A stretch of DNA of 64,000 nucleotides from Mucilaginibacter gilvus (GTDB lineage Bacteria > Bacteroidota > Bacteroidia > Sphingobacteriales > Sphingobacteriaceae), in assembly GCF_004054195.1 (NCBI RefSeq), contig NZ_SBIW01000002.1:62001-126000 (forward strand), read 5' to 3'. The notes below the pieces were generated by a model. The model was not told the DNA's origin. It saw only the letters and a program-made list of their open reading frames with translations, and ran no database searches. Shown here one piece after another: positions 1 through 8,131 of this stretch. Numbering within the stretch: the stretch's first letter is position 1; every line of letters begins with the position of its first letter. The position numbers and the translations under genes were made by a program.

Positions 1-920
1 CGCATCCGTTCGAAGAGGCGGTGGATACGGTCCTTGATCACTTTTTTATCTGCATACAAAATATGCGGATCCAGGTTGCCTTGTACAGCAATGCCTTTTG
101 GCAAGCGGTTTTTAATATCCAGCAGGTCAACGTTCCAGTCGATAGAGATCACATCAGGCTTAGCCTCCGCCATCAGCGGCGCGAAAACCGAACTGCCTTT
201 ACAAAACGAGATCACCGGGATATCCTTACGGTTTAATTTGCTGATGATCTCCACGATATAACGGTGCGAAAATTCGGTATAATCATCCCATGATAATGCC
301 TGCGCCCAGCTATCGAAGATCTGCACAGCGTTTACACCGGCTGCTATCTGCAGGTTTAAATAATCGGCGGTAACGGTTGCAATTTTCGATAACAATTGAT
401 GCGCCATTTCCGGGTGGTTATGCAGCATCAATTTGGTCAGCTTAAAATCTTTAGACGATCCGCCTTCCACCAGATAGCTCATTACCGTAAATGGCGCGCC
501 TGCAAAACCTATCAACGGGATCTTACCGTTCAGGCGTTGCTGAATAACCTTTATCGCATCGGCTACATATTGCAACTTATCGCCAACGTTGGTTTGCAGG
601 TTATCAATATCGGCTTGTGTGCGCACCGGGTTGGCAAATTTTGGGCCAACGCCTTGTGTAAAACTCAGATCGCCACCCATGGCTTCACCTGTTACCAGGA
701 TATCCGAAAAGAGGATAGCAGCATCAATATCTAACAGGTCTACTGGCAGCATGGTAACATCGGCAGCCAGCTCCGGCGTTTTGCACATTTCCAGGAAGGA
801 GTACTTGTTTTTGATCTCCCAATACTCGGGCATAAAACGGCCTGCCTGGCGCATCATCCATACGGGTGGGCGCTCGGTAGTTTCAGAAAATGCGGCTTTT
901 AAAAATAACGAATCTCTCAT
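1..920 (-). CDS. hemE: Uroporphyrinogen decarboxylase, C-terminus cut by window edge
   Basis: Decarboxylates the four acetate side chains of uroporphyrinogen III to give coproporphyrinogen III in the cytoplasm. Reading the minus strand from the ATG at 918-920 gives MRDSLFLKAAF, then the family signature VWMMRQAGRFMPEYWE near residues 20-35 and LFSDILVTGEAMG around residue 90, which carries the catalytic aspartate region. The frame stays open for about 306 codons to the window edge, so roughly the last 30-40 residues are missing. It is the last visible member of a minus-strand heme gene cluster, after hemL and a two-component system. The start is supported by homology, since MRDSLFLKA is the usual N-terminus. 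No frameshift is seen. Confidence 0.95.
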   Translation of the reverse strand, partial: MRDSLFLKAAFSETTERPPVWMMRQAGRFMPEYWEIKNKYSFLEMCKTPELAADVTMLPVDLLDIDAAILFSDILVTGEAMGGDLSFTQGVGPKFANPVRTQADIDNLQTNVGDKLQYVADAIKVIQQRLNGKIPLIGFAGAPFTVMSYLVEGGSSKDFKLTKLMLHNHPEMAHQLLSKIATVTADYLNLQIAAGVNAVQIFDSWAQALSWDDYTEFSHRYIVEIISKLNRKDIPVISFCKGSSVFAPLMAEAKPDVISIDWNVDLLDIKNRLPKGIAVQGNLDPHILYADKKVIKDRIHRLFERM

Positions 921-923
921 AAT

Positions 924-1003
924 TAGTAGAGAGACAAGAAATAAGAATCAAGAGACAAGACTTCTTTTTCTTCTTGTTTCTTGGCTCTTACCTCTTGCCT
1001 CTG
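924..1003. repeat. Imperfect palindrome of 7-nt purine words
   Basis: The left arm (924-962) is a run of AGAGACA/AGAAATA/AGAATCA words. The right arm (969-1003) is the complement of similar words (AGAGGCA, AGAGGTA, AGAGCCA, AGAAACA). The two arms can fold on each other. It fills the gap between the TPR gene and hemE and resembles in design the word palindromes found elsewhere in the window. Confidence 0.6.
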
Positions 1004-1005
1004 TT

Positions 1006-1527
1006 TTAGTGTTTTCTCAATTCCTGCTCAACGCGATCTATCACGTCTTTCATTTTAGCAGTTATATTGTCTTTATGTTTCTCGGTTAACTGCAGATAGG
1101 CTCTGGCCTTCTCGTAGTTACCGTTGCGTACGTTTATATTGGCCACATGCACCAGCGCTGCAACGTGGTCGTTAGCGCTGCGCAGCGGGTATTGGGCGGC
1201 AATCTCGTAATGGCGTTCGGCTTCTTCGTATTCTTTCTTTTGCAGGCAGATACCGCCGTAAATAAACTCGTAAAAGCCCCTTCGTCTTTTGCTTAGCCAC
1301 TCCGGGCGACCCACTTCGCTCAGCAGGCGTTCGGCACCGCGGTAATCTTTGTTGTGGAAATGTTTAGCCGCCAATACTATCGGCCCCTGCTTAAAATAGC
1401 CCCAAACCAGCAACACAATAAACATTACCGACACCGCCGCCAATGGATAGATGTGCATGTATAATACCACCGAAAGCAGTACCACAAAAAGACCAGTGAC
1501 TAATATGCGTGCCCTTTTTGTGAACAT
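1006..1527 (-). CDS. Small membrane-anchored TPR-repeat protein
   Basis: A 173-residue protein. Two hydrophobic helices (about residues 8-25 and 27-45) form an N-terminal hairpin in the membrane. The rest is hydrophilic and helical, with tetratricopeptide-like pairs: a repeat around 50-85, GICLQKKEYEEAERHYEIAA near 92-111 and NVRNGNYEKARAYLQLTEKH near 130-150. TPR units bind other proteins, so a scaffolding role at the membrane is plausible, but no specific function can be assigned. It starts 3 bp after the response regulator stop and is probably co-transcribed with the two-component system. Confidence 0.7.
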   Translation of the reverse strand: MFTKRARILVTGLFVVLLSVVLYMHIYPLAAVSVMFIVLLVWGYFKQGPIVLAAKHFHNKDYRGAERLLSEVGRPEWLSKRRRGFYEFIYGGICLQKKEYEEAERHYEIAAQYPLRSANDHVAALVHVANINVRNGNYEKARAYLQLTEKHKDNITAKMKDVIDRVEQELRKH

Positions 1528-1530
1528 GTA

Positions 1531-2235
1531 TTAATGCTGATCTGTAAACTTATAACCTACCCCACGGATGGAGTGAAAATAAACCGGGTTCTTAGGATCC
1601 GGTTCAAAATACTTACGGAAAGTAAGGATAAAGTTATCTATAGTACGGGTACTGGGGTACACATCATAGTTCCAAACGGTTTCCAATATCTGCTCGCGCG
1701 ATACGGCCTCGTTGCGGCGCTCAATCAAAAGCTTCAGCAGCATAGTTTCCTTTTTGGTTAAAGGGGTAATGCTGGTGTCCTCGTTCACCAATTCAAACGA
1801 GTTGAAATGGATAGTTTTCTCGCCTATTTTGTAGCTGTTAAACTCTTTCAGTTCATCGCCTTTCAGGCTGCGTTTTACCAGGTTATTCACCCTTAAGATC
1901 AATTCTTCCAGGTTGAAGGGTTTGGTCAAATAATCATCCGCGCCTTTTTTAAGACCCGAAATTTTATCCTCATTGGTGTTTTTAGCGGTAAGGAACATAA
2001 TGGGAACCTCAGAATTTTCGAGCCTGATGGTTTCTGCAACCACAAAGCCGTCTATCTCGGGCATCATTACATCCAGTATCACCAGGTTAAAACGCTCTTC
2101 TTTAAAGATCTGAAGGGCCTTTTTACCATTATTTGCTGTAGAAACTTTATAACCTTCCAGCTCCAGGTTTAGTTTAATGGCTTCCAACAAATGATCTTCG
2201 TCTTCGGCTAATAAAATTCTTTTTTTAGGCATCAT
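1531..2235 (-). CDS. OmpR/PhoB-family response regulator
   Basis: A two-domain transcription regulator of 234 residues. The receiver domain (about 4-120) has the acidic pocket AEDED (10-14), the phosphorylatable aspartate in LVILDVMMPEIDGF (D55), the switch threonine in FLTAKN and the lysine in YLTKPF. The C-terminal winged-helix domain (about 135-232) ends with the typical RTIDNFILTFRKYFEPDP and IRGVGYKF motifs. It follows the histidine kinase with a 15-bp gap, so the two form one cognate pair. The start could be the first or second Met. Its place inside the heme cluster suggests, but does not show, a redox, heme or respiratory target set. Confidence 0.93.
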   Translation of the reverse strand: MMPKKRILLAEDEDHLLEAIKLNLELEGYKVSTANNGKKALQIFKEERFNLVILDVMMPEIDGFVVAETIRLENSEVPIMFLTAKNTNEDKISGLKKGADDYLTKPFNLEELILRVNNLVKRSLKGDELKEFNSYKIGEKTIHFNSFELVNEDTSITPLTKKETMLLKLLIERRNEAVSREQILETVWNYDVYPSTRTIDNFILTFRKYFEPDPKNPVYFHSIRGVGYKFTDQH

Positions 2236-2250
2236 TCTATTATTTAGGTA

Positions 2251-3120
2251 TTATGCAAATACAACTTCAAAAACACTGCCGGCGGGGCGGTTGTCTCTCA
2301 CCCTAATGCTGGCCTGGTGTTTATCCAGTACTTCTTTAACAATATACAAGCCAAGACCGGTTCCCTTAGTATTTCGGGTATCTTCACTGCCAACACGGTA
2401 AAATTTGTCAAAAATGCGTGTTTTTTCACTGTCAGATATTCCGATGCCGTGGTCGGCAACCTGGAAGAACACCTTACCGTCTTTCTGAAAAAGTTTAACA
2501 TCCACCGCCATGCAAGGTTTTGAATACTTTACGGCGTTCTCCACCAAGTTGGTAACCACCGAAGTAAGCGCGAATTTATCACCGGTTATCTCAATCTTAG
2601 GCTCTATCTCTGCATTAATGATTTGCTGGTTGCAGTCGCATTTGGTTATCTGCAGGCGGTTTACAATGCTATCCACCAAAACCGACAGGTTAAACTCCGC
2701 TTTGGGAAAACTATAAGAGCGGTTATCTATTTTAGAGGCCAGCAGCATATTCTCCACCATATCATCCAACCGCTCCACATCCAGCAGGGATTTATCAATA
2801 AAATCCAATATCTGTGCCTTGGTAAGATCGCGCTTTTGGATAGTTTGTAGTAATATTTTGATAGACGCCAGCGGGGATTTCAACTCGTGCGTTACTGAAA
2901 GCAAGAAATTCTTTTTCTGCTCCATCAGCTTTCGCTCTTTTTTCATGGAGGCATGCATATAGTAGGCACCCGTTAAAAACACAATGATGAACATCGAGCC
3001 TTCGCCCATGATCATGGCAAAACGGCGGGGCTGCAGGTTCACCAGCATGTACCCCCACCACATCAATTCCGCAAGGGCGTAAATGATAATGGCATAAAAT
3101 ATAACGAGTGATCTCTTCAT
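2251..3120 (-). CDS. Sensor histidine kinase, two-TM, HisKA/HATPase_c
   Basis: A 289-residue membrane kinase partnered with the adjacent response regulator. Two TM helices (about 6-26 and 43-58) are joined by only some 15 residues, so there is almost no periplasmic sensor; sensing is likely within the membrane or through a partner. The HisKA H-box LLSVTHELKSPLASIK places the phospho-histidine at H78. The ATPase domain shows the N-box VVTNLVENAVKYS, the G1 box VADHGIGIS and the G2 box GTGLGLYIVKE. All catalytic motifs are intact. It lies 74 bp downstream of hemL on the same strand. Confidence 0.93.
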   Translation of the reverse strand: MKRSLVIFYAIIIYALAELMWWGYMLVNLQPRRFAMIMGEGSMFIIVFLTGAYYMHASMKKERKLMEQKKNFLLSVTHELKSPLASIKILLQTIQKRDLTKAQILDFIDKSLLDVERLDDMVENMLLASKIDNRSYSFPKAEFNLSVLVDSIVNRLQITKCDCNQQIINAEIEPKIEITGDKFALTSVVTNLVENAVKYSKPCMAVDVKLFQKDGKVFFQVADHGIGISDSEKTRIFDKFYRVGSEDTRNTKGTGLGLYIVKEVLDKHQASIRVRDNRPAGSVFEVVFA

Positions 3121-3140
3121 TTTTCAGTGTTGAATGGTGA

Positions 3141-3182
3141 GCAGTGAGTAGTAAATGGTTTTAATTGCAAATTACTTACTGC
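3141..3182. repeat. Word-repeat hairpin upstream of the kinase gene
   Basis: GCAGTGAGTAG on the left pairs with TTACTTACTGC on the right. GTGAGCA/GTGAGTA words extend the left side. The words resemble the AGTAGTG array at 17641-17723. Confidence 0.45.
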
Positions 3183-3194
3183 TAAAGCAAACTA

Positions 3195-4505
3195 TTATTG
3201 GTTAAATACAATATCAAGGCTATCAAATATAGCTGTTTTTGTGGTTTCCAAATCGGCTATTGTATGGGCCGATGATATAAAGCCAACTTCGTAACCGGAT
3301 GGGCCTAAATATATCCCCCTATTTATCAGTTCGCGGTGCATGGTTTTAAATTTCAGCATGCTTGCCGGGTCAATATCATCCGCTGAGCTGATGGTATCCT
3401 TATCCGTAAAGGCAAACCAAAAGATGGAGCCAATGGTGAATACTTTAAACTCATAACCCTTTTGGGCCACAAAATTCTGGATCGATTTTACAAAGTCGGC
3501 AGTTTTAGCATGAAGTTCCTCGTAAAAACCAGGTCGCAATAATTCACTTAATTGCGCAATACCCGCCGCCATAGCAACCGGGTTACCAGATAGCGTGCCT
3601 GCCTGGTAAACCGAACCGACCGGCGAGATATGATCCATTACTTCTGCCGATGCACCGTAAGCGCCAACCGGCAAGCCACCACCAATAATTTTACCATAGG
3701 TAAGAATATCGGGTTGGATGCCGTAATATGCCGCAGCACCCTCAAAACCGACACGGAAACCGGAGATCACTTCATCAAATATCAGCAGCGTGCCATTTTG
3801 GGTACAGGTTTCTCTAAGGAAATACAAGTATTCTTTGCTTTGCAGCAGCAAGCCGTTATTAGCCGGGATGGGTTCTATAATAACCGTAGCTATCTGATCC
3901 TTAAAATCCGCGAAGGCTTTTAACAAAGCCTCTTTATCGTTAAGGGCAACAACAATGGTTTCATCCGCAAAGGCCTTTGGCACACCTGCGGATGAGGTTT
4001 CGCCAAACGTCACCAGGCCCGAGCCTGCTTTCACCAGCAGCGCGTCGGTATGGCCATGATAACAGCCCTCGAATTTTAAGATCTTATCGCGTTTGGTGTA
4101 ACCTCGTGCCAACCTGATGGCTGACATCACCGCTTCGGTACCCGAGCTTACAAAACGTATTTTCTCAATGAAACGGTTATTGCTGATAATAAGCTCCGCC
4201 AGTTCGTTCTCCAATGCTGTCGGCGCACCGAAAGACATACCCTTCTGCATCACTTCCATCACCTTATTGCGGACAGCCGGGTGATTATGCCCTAAAATAA
4301 GCGGTCCCCACGAGCAGCAAAAATCAATAAACTCGTTCCCGTCGGCATCCCAAATATGGCTGCCGTCGCCTTTTTCAATAAAAAGCGGCGTTCCATAAAC
4401 AGATTTAAAGGCACGCACAGGCGAGTTTACCCCACCGGGGAAATAGGTTTTTGCTTTCTCGTACAATTCTGCAGATTTTGCTCTGCTTATATCGGGTATA
4501 CTCAT
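3195..4505 (-). CDS. hemL: Glutamate-1-semialdehyde 2,1-aminomutase
   Basis: A PLP enzyme that isomerises glutamate-1-semialdehyde to 5-aminolevulinate, the second step of the C5 route that starts with the hemA product in this same cluster. The 436-residue length is normal. Visible motifs are YFPGGVNSPVRAF near the N-terminus, FVSSGTEAVMSAIRLAR, the YHGHTDALL cofactor-phosphate region, LLIFDEVISGFRVG with the PLP-contacting aspartate, and TYGKIIGGGLPVGAYG holding the Schiff-base lysine near residue 270. The start is the Met of MSIPDISRAKS. It lies downstream of hemB on the same strand, with a REP-like palindrome in between. Confidence 0.97.
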   Translation of the reverse strand: MSIPDISRAKSAELYEKAKTYFPGGVNSPVRAFKSVYGTPLFIEKGDGSHIWDADGNEFIDFCCSWGPLILGHNHPAVRNKVMEVMQKGMSFGAPTALENELAELIISNNRFIEKIRFVSSGTEAVMSAIRLARGYTKRDKILKFEGCYHGHTDALLVKAGSGLVTFGETSSAGVPKAFADETIVVALNDKEALLKAFADFKDQIATVIIEPIPANNGLLLQSKEYLYFLRETCTQNGTLLIFDEVISGFRVGFEGAAAYYGIQPDILTYGKIIGGGLPVGAYGASAEVMDHISPVGSVYQAGTLSGNPVAMAAGIAQLSELLRPGFYEELHAKTADFVKSIQNFVAQKGYEFKVFTIGSIFWFAFTDKDTISSADDIDPASMLKFKTMHRELINRGIYLGPSGYEVGFISSAHTIADLETTKTAIFDSLDIVFNQ

Positions 4506-4524
4506 TTTGTTATGTTATCCTACT

Positions 4525-4609
4525 CGTCATTGCGAGACACGAAGCAATCTCTGAACTTTGCATATCCGATATTGCTCACCGGGAGATTGCTTCGTGCCTC
4601 GCAATGGCG
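4525..4609. repeat. REP-like inverted repeat (CGTCATTGCGAG family)
   Basis: The left arm at 4525-4551 begins CGTCATTGCGAG and ends AAGCAATCTC. The right arm at 4583-4609 is its near-perfect reverse complement, beginning GAGATTGCTTCGTG. A 31-bp spacer separates them. It lies between hemB and hemL and looks like a dispersed bacterial interspersed palindrome. Confidence 0.8.
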
Positions 4610-4668
4610 CTTTATTATATAGTGAAAGCCCAAAGCTTTTTACTTTTGACCTTAAAATTTTGACTGTA

Positions 4669-5640
4669 TCAAAGCCACTTATTCAACAACACTTCCTTAG
4701 CGTGATAGGTAAGTATGGCTGTTGCCCCTGCCCGGCGGATGCTGGTAAGCACCTCCATGGTAGCGCGCTGCTCGTTCAGCCAGCCGTTCTGTACGGCGGC
4801 TTTAATCATGGCGTATTCGCCGCTTACGTTGTAGGCAGCAACGGGCAGTTCAGTATTATCTTTTATTAGTTTTATTACATCCAGGTAAGCAAGCGCAGGC
4901 TTTACCATCAGGAAATCCGCACCTTCCAGTTCATCTAAATTGGCTTCTATTAAAGCTTCGCGCTGGTTGGCAGGGTTCATCTGGTAGGTTTTCTTATCGC
5001 CAAATTTTGGTGCCGAGTTCAGGGCATCTCTAAACGGACCATAAAAAGCACTGGCGTATTTTGCCGAGTACGACATAATAGATACATTGTTAAAACCGGC
5101 CTCATCCAGCGTTTTGCGGATGTAGCCCACCCTGCCGTCCATCATATCGCTTGGGGCAATGATATCTGCACCACTGCGCGCATGAGCAAGAGCCATTTTG
5201 CCTAATACGTCCAATGTTTCGTCGTTCAGGATCTCGCCGTTTTCTACAATACCATCGTGGCCGTCGCTGCTGTACGGGTCCATCGCCACGTCTGTTATAA
5301 CGCAAGCTTCGGGGAACTCCTTTTTTACGGCACGAATGGCGCGCAGGTACAGGCTTTCTTCCCGGTAGCTTTCGGTAGCGTACTTGTCTTTAAAATCGTC
5401 GTGAATATTGGGGAACAGGTCGAATGATTTCAAGCCCAAATTCATGCAGCTCTCCACTTCGCGTAGCAAATTATCTATCGAATACCGGAAGATACCGGGC
5501 ATGGATGCCACTTCGGTCTTCTGATTCTCACCATCCACAATAAACAGCGGGAATATCAGGTTAGCCGCGCTAACATGGGTTTCCTGCACCATTTGGCGGA
5601 TAACTTCACTCTTCCGGTTTCTTCTTGGTCGTTGTAACAT
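4669..5640 (-). CDS. hemB: Porphobilinogen synthase (5-aminolevulinate dehydratase)
   Basis: Condenses two 5-aminolevulinates to porphobilinogen. At 323 residues it has the family length. The two active-site lysines lie in SYSAKYASAFYGPFRDA and FLMVKPALAYLD. The usual zinc cysteine triad is replaced by aspartates in the segment ITDVAMDPYSSDGHDGI, which is the pattern of the cysteine-free, magnesium-type enzymes. N-terminal LQRPRRNRKSEVIRQMV matches the usual start. Gene order hemCD-hemB-hemL on one strand fits a tetrapyrrole operon. Confidence 0.97.
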   Translation of the reverse strand: MLQRPRRNRKSEVIRQMVQETHVSAANLIFPLFIVDGENQKTEVASMPGIFRYSIDNLLREVESCMNLGLKSFDLFPNIHDDFKDKYATESYREESLYLRAIRAVKKEFPEACVITDVAMDPYSSDGHDGIVENGEILNDETLDVLGKMALAHARSGADIIAPSDMMDGRVGYIRKTLDEAGFNNVSIMSYSAKYASAFYGPFRDALNSAPKFGDKKTYQMNPANQREALIEANLDELEGADFLMVKPALAYLDVIKLIKDNTELPVAAYNVSGEYAMIKAAVQNGWLNEQRATMEVLTSIRRAGATAILTYHAKEVLLNKWL

Positions 5641-5642
5641 TT

Positions 5643-5731
5643 GCCCCCCAACCCCCTAAAGGGGGCGTTTTTTGAAATTCTTATTATATATTTTATCCCT
5701 CCATCGTTCCCCCTTCAGGGGGTTAGGGGTC
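5643..5731. repeat. Pair of C-rich palindromes between hemCD and hemB
   Basis: One unit at 5643-5667 contains AACCCCCTAAAGGGGGCG. A second unit at 5706-5731, in the opposite orientation, contains TTCCCCCTTCAGGGGG followed by TTAGGGG. Each is a hairpin on its own, and together they form a larger inverted pair. A third copy lies inside the 3' end of a coding region at 62113-62140. Confidence 0.75.
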
Positions 5732-5742
5732 TTAACGTCGTC

Positions 5743-7317
5743 TTAAATTCCAAACACCGCTTCGGCCAGGCCAATTTCGTCTGGCGAGAAGGGTAGCGTA
5801 TAGCTTACACCCATTTCGTCGAACTTTTTGCCGGTTGATTTGCCTATGGCTATTACTTTTTGCTGTGGCTGTAACAGGTTATCTATAAAATACGCCTCTA
5901 CATTGCTCGGGCTGGTAAATACCAGTATATCTGCGCCTGTTGGCTGCACGCCCTCTTCCAATACAGTTTCGTAAACAGGGAGGTCTATTATTTTTGTTTC
6001 TGCCGATAAACCCTGCTGAATGCTCCTCATAGGGCTATCTGCCCCCGGGAATAATATAGCGGTACCATTTGCCATGGCCGCGAAATCAGCAGCTACATCT
6101 GCGGTATCGGTACTTTCGCCAACAAAATCGGCAAAGTGGCCATTTTTGCGAAGCATATCTTCAGAACCTGTACCCATTACGCCAAACTTTACTTTTTTTG
6201 GGAAAGTTGGATTTAACTGGAAAAAATATTCAACCGCGTTTTTACTGCTGAAGAATACCCAGTCTATATTTTTAAGGATGTAGCTATCAAAACGGGTAAT
6301 GGTGCGCACCGTACGAATTAACGAGCGGGCCTCTATCTCTATCTTATTTTTTTCTAATGCCCTGCGGAAATAACTTCCGGCAGAAATATCACGCGATATA
6401 AATACCTTCAGCGGAAATTTCCTGTCTTTGGCAAATTTGGCTACTATCCGTTCCGGCAGGCCTTCCAGTGTATCAGATTCAATAAAAAGCCTGTCGGGGA
6501 AGCCTTCGCCATCCTCGGCTTTGCTGGTAAAAACCTGGTATTTATCATCGTCCTTGCGGCAATAAACACCAAGCGGCAGGTGGCAGCCACCGCCGAATAA
6601 TTTAAGCACATTACGCTCTACAGACAGTTCCGCAGCCACATCGGGGTGGTTAAGGTCTTGCAGGGCCTCGTATAATATATGGTCGCGTTCGCGAACTTGA
6701 ATGGCTAAAACACCTTGCGCGGGGGCCGGTATAAATTCCGTTGCGCCTAATTCTTCTACATGGAATTCATCCAGGTTAATGCCTAAACGGCTTACGCCTG
6801 CTTTGGCCAGCATAATAGCATCGTACTTTTCGTCGCGCAGTTTGCCTATACGGGTTGGTACATTGCCACGCAGGTCTTTGATCTCCAGATCGGGGCGAAC
6901 GGCCAGCAATTGTGCTTTACGGCGGTTAGATGAAGTACCAACCAGGCCGCCAAATTTTACGGATAATTTTTGGCGAACATCTGTACAGTCCTTTAATACC
7001 AACAGCAATTCGGCTGGGTCTTCACGTTCGGACACCGCTGCGATGACCAATCCCGGAGGGTTTTCGGTAGGCAGATCTTTATGCGAATGCACAGCGATAT
7101 CAATGGTGCCGGCAATCAGTTCTTCCTCCAGTTCCTTGGTAAAAAAGCCTTTACCTTCCAGCTTATCAAAGCTAAGATTGAGGATGCGATCGCCCTGCGT
7201 TTTTATAATTTTAAGTTCGGCGGATATGTGTATCGCTTCCAGGCTATCCTTTACAAAGTTGGCCTGCCATAAAGCTAATTCGCTGCCACGCGTTCCTATA
7301 ATTATTTTTCTGTCCAA
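5743..7317 (-). CDS. hemCD: Fused porphobilinogen deaminase / uroporphyrinogen-III synthase
   Basis: A 524-residue bifunctional protein. Residues 1 to about 300 are hydroxymethylbilane synthase: IIGTRGSELALWQANFV, the DLPTENPPGL segment, the RRKAQLLAVRPDL region and GGGCHLPLGVY with the dipyrromethane-cofactor cysteine. Residues about 305-524 are HemD-like: VFISRDI start, DWVFFSSKNAVEYFF, then ILVFTSPSNVEAYF and VIAIGKSTGKKFDEMG. The fusion would channel hydroxymethylbilane, which otherwise closes spontaneously to the wrong isomer. Such fusions are known in some bacteria. No stop or frameshift separates the halves. It sits between hemA (interrupted by a transposase gene) and hemB. Confidence 0.93.
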   Translation of the reverse strand: MDRKIIIGTRGSELALWQANFVKDSLEAIHISAELKIIKTQGDRILNLSFDKLEGKGFFTKELEEELIAGTIDIAVHSHKDLPTENPPGLVIAAVSEREDPAELLLVLKDCTDVRQKLSVKFGGLVGTSSNRRKAQLLAVRPDLEIKDLRGNVPTRIGKLRDEKYDAIMLAKAGVSRLGINLDEFHVEELGATEFIPAPAQGVLAIQVRERDHILYEALQDLNHPDVAAELSVERNVLKLFGGGCHLPLGVYCRKDDDKYQVFTSKAEDGEGFPDRLFIESDTLEGLPERIVAKFAKDRKFPLKVFISRDISAGSYFRRALEKNKIEIEARSLIRTVRTITRFDSYILKNIDWVFFSSKNAVEYFFQLNPTFPKKVKFGVMGTGSEDMLRKNGHFADFVGESTDTADVAADFAAMANGTAILFPGADSPMRSIQQGLSAETKIIDLPVYETVLEEGVQPTGADILVFTSPSNVEAYFIDNLLQPQQKVIAIGKSTGKKFDEMGVSYTLPFSPDEIGLAEAVFGI

Positions 7318-7336
7318 AGGGATTTCTATTTTCCTG

Positions 7337-7344
7337 CAAATTTA
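7337..7344 (-). promoter_or_regulatory. Possible -7 box for hemCD
   Basis: The minus strand reads TAAATTTG, an exact match to the Bacteroidota TAnnTTTG element, 20 bp upstream of the hemCD start. No clear TTG -33 element is seen at the usual distance, so support is weak. Confidence 0.3.
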
Positions 7345-7419
7345 ATTTTTTATGGGGATGGTAGAGAACAGGAATTGAATGAATTGCAACAAAATGACCT
7401 TTGTATTAAGTAAAAAGTT

Positions 7420-7490
7420 TGCTGCCGCGAGTTTAGCGCAGCGTAACTCGTGGTACAGCATGGCAAAAGCTTCCAGCTTTTGCCACATTT
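7420..7490. repeat. Left REP element of the RAYT unit
   Basis: It contains TGCTGCCGCGAGTTTAGCGC, then CAGCGTAACTCGTGG, which folds through CGAGTT/AACTCG. A second small palindrome, GGCAAAAGCTTCCAGCTTTT, follows. The reverse complement of the outer part recurs at 8069-8113. Confidence 0.8.
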
Positions 7491-7505
7491 TATTAATTTA
7501 CACCC

Positions 7506-8054
7506 ATGAGCAGCAATTATAAATTCCGCGACCAGGAGTGCCTTTACTTCATTACCTTTTCTGTTGTGAGATGGATAGATGTGTTTACCCGGCGGGAATA
7601 TAAAGACATTTTGGTTGAGAGCCTTAAGTTCTGCACTAAAAACAAAGGGCTCGAGTTATATGCTTGGGTTATTATGAGCAATCATGTGCATTTGATAATT
7701 GGCACAAAGGGTGAGCCTATGCAGAATATCCTAAGGGATATTAAACGCCATACATCCAAGCAACTCACCAAAGCCATCGCCGATAACCACCAGGAAAGCC
7801 GGCGCGACTGGCTGCTTTGGTTTTTTGAACGGGAAGGCCGCCTAAACCCGAACAACGAAACTTATCAATTTTGGCAACAAGGCAATCATCCCATTGAATT
7901 ATGGAGTAACTATGTGATAGACCAAAAACTTGATTATTTGCATAACAATCCCGTTGTTGCCGGTTGGGTTGATGAACCTGAACATTATCTCTACAGCAGT
8001 GCAAGAGATTATGCCGGCGGGAAAGGGTTGATAGATATTTTGTTTTTAATTTAA
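7506..8054 (+). CDS. REP-associated tyrosine transposase (Y1/HUH)
   Basis: A 182-residue single-domain Y1 transposase. The metal-binding HUH motif is SNHVHLIIG (His60 and His62). The nucleophilic tyrosine is expected in the C-terminal helix YVIDQKLDYLHNNPVVAGWV, a signature of the TnpA_REP group. The N-terminal YFITFSVVRWIDVFTR segment is also typical. These enzymes cut and rejoin single-stranded palindromic DNA and can spread REP sequences. The gene is flanked by such palindromes only 15 bp upstream of the start and right at the stop codon. No inactivating change is seen. Confidence 0.92.
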   Translation: MSSNYKFRDQECLYFITFSVVRWIDVFTRREYKDILVESLKFCTKNKGLELYAWVIMSNHVHLIIGTKGEPMQNILRDIKRHTSKQLTKAIADNHQESRRDWLLWFFEREGRLNPNNETYQFWQQGNHPIELWSNYVIDQKLDYLHNNPVVAGWVDEPEHYLYSSARDYAGGKGLIDILFLI

Positions 8055-8113
8055 GCTGGAAGCTTAAATTGTGCTACACCACGAGTTACGCTGCGCTAAG
8101 CTCGCGGCAGCAT
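8051..8113. repeat. Right REP element of the RAYT unit
   Basis: It begins at the transposase stop with AAGCTGGAAGCTT and continues with CCACGAGTTACGCTGCGC and CTCGCGGCAGCA. This is the inverted copy of the left element, with only a few differences. Confidence 0.8.
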
Positions 8114-8131
8114 TTTTTTGTTGGAGAACCT

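Larger units (their letters stand above)
7420..8113. mobile_element. RAYT unit: Y1 transposase gene between inverted REP palindromes
   Basis: A 549-bp transposase gene is bracketed by two nearly identical palindromic sequences in inverted orientation (7420-7490 and 8051-8113). The outermost shared part reads TGCTGCCGCGAG at the left end and its complement at the right end. The unit separates hemA from hemCD. No target-site duplication is apparent, as expected for single-strand HUH enzymes. It looks intact. Confidence 0.8.

Noticed and set aside
589..1089. Plus-strand 166-codon frame across the hemE start
   Set aside because: Opposite strand of hemE and the word palindrome. No coding signal.
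6701..7345. Plus-strand open frame of 214 codons opposite hemC
   Set aside because: Shadow of the hemCD reading frame. No start signal or protein-like pattern.
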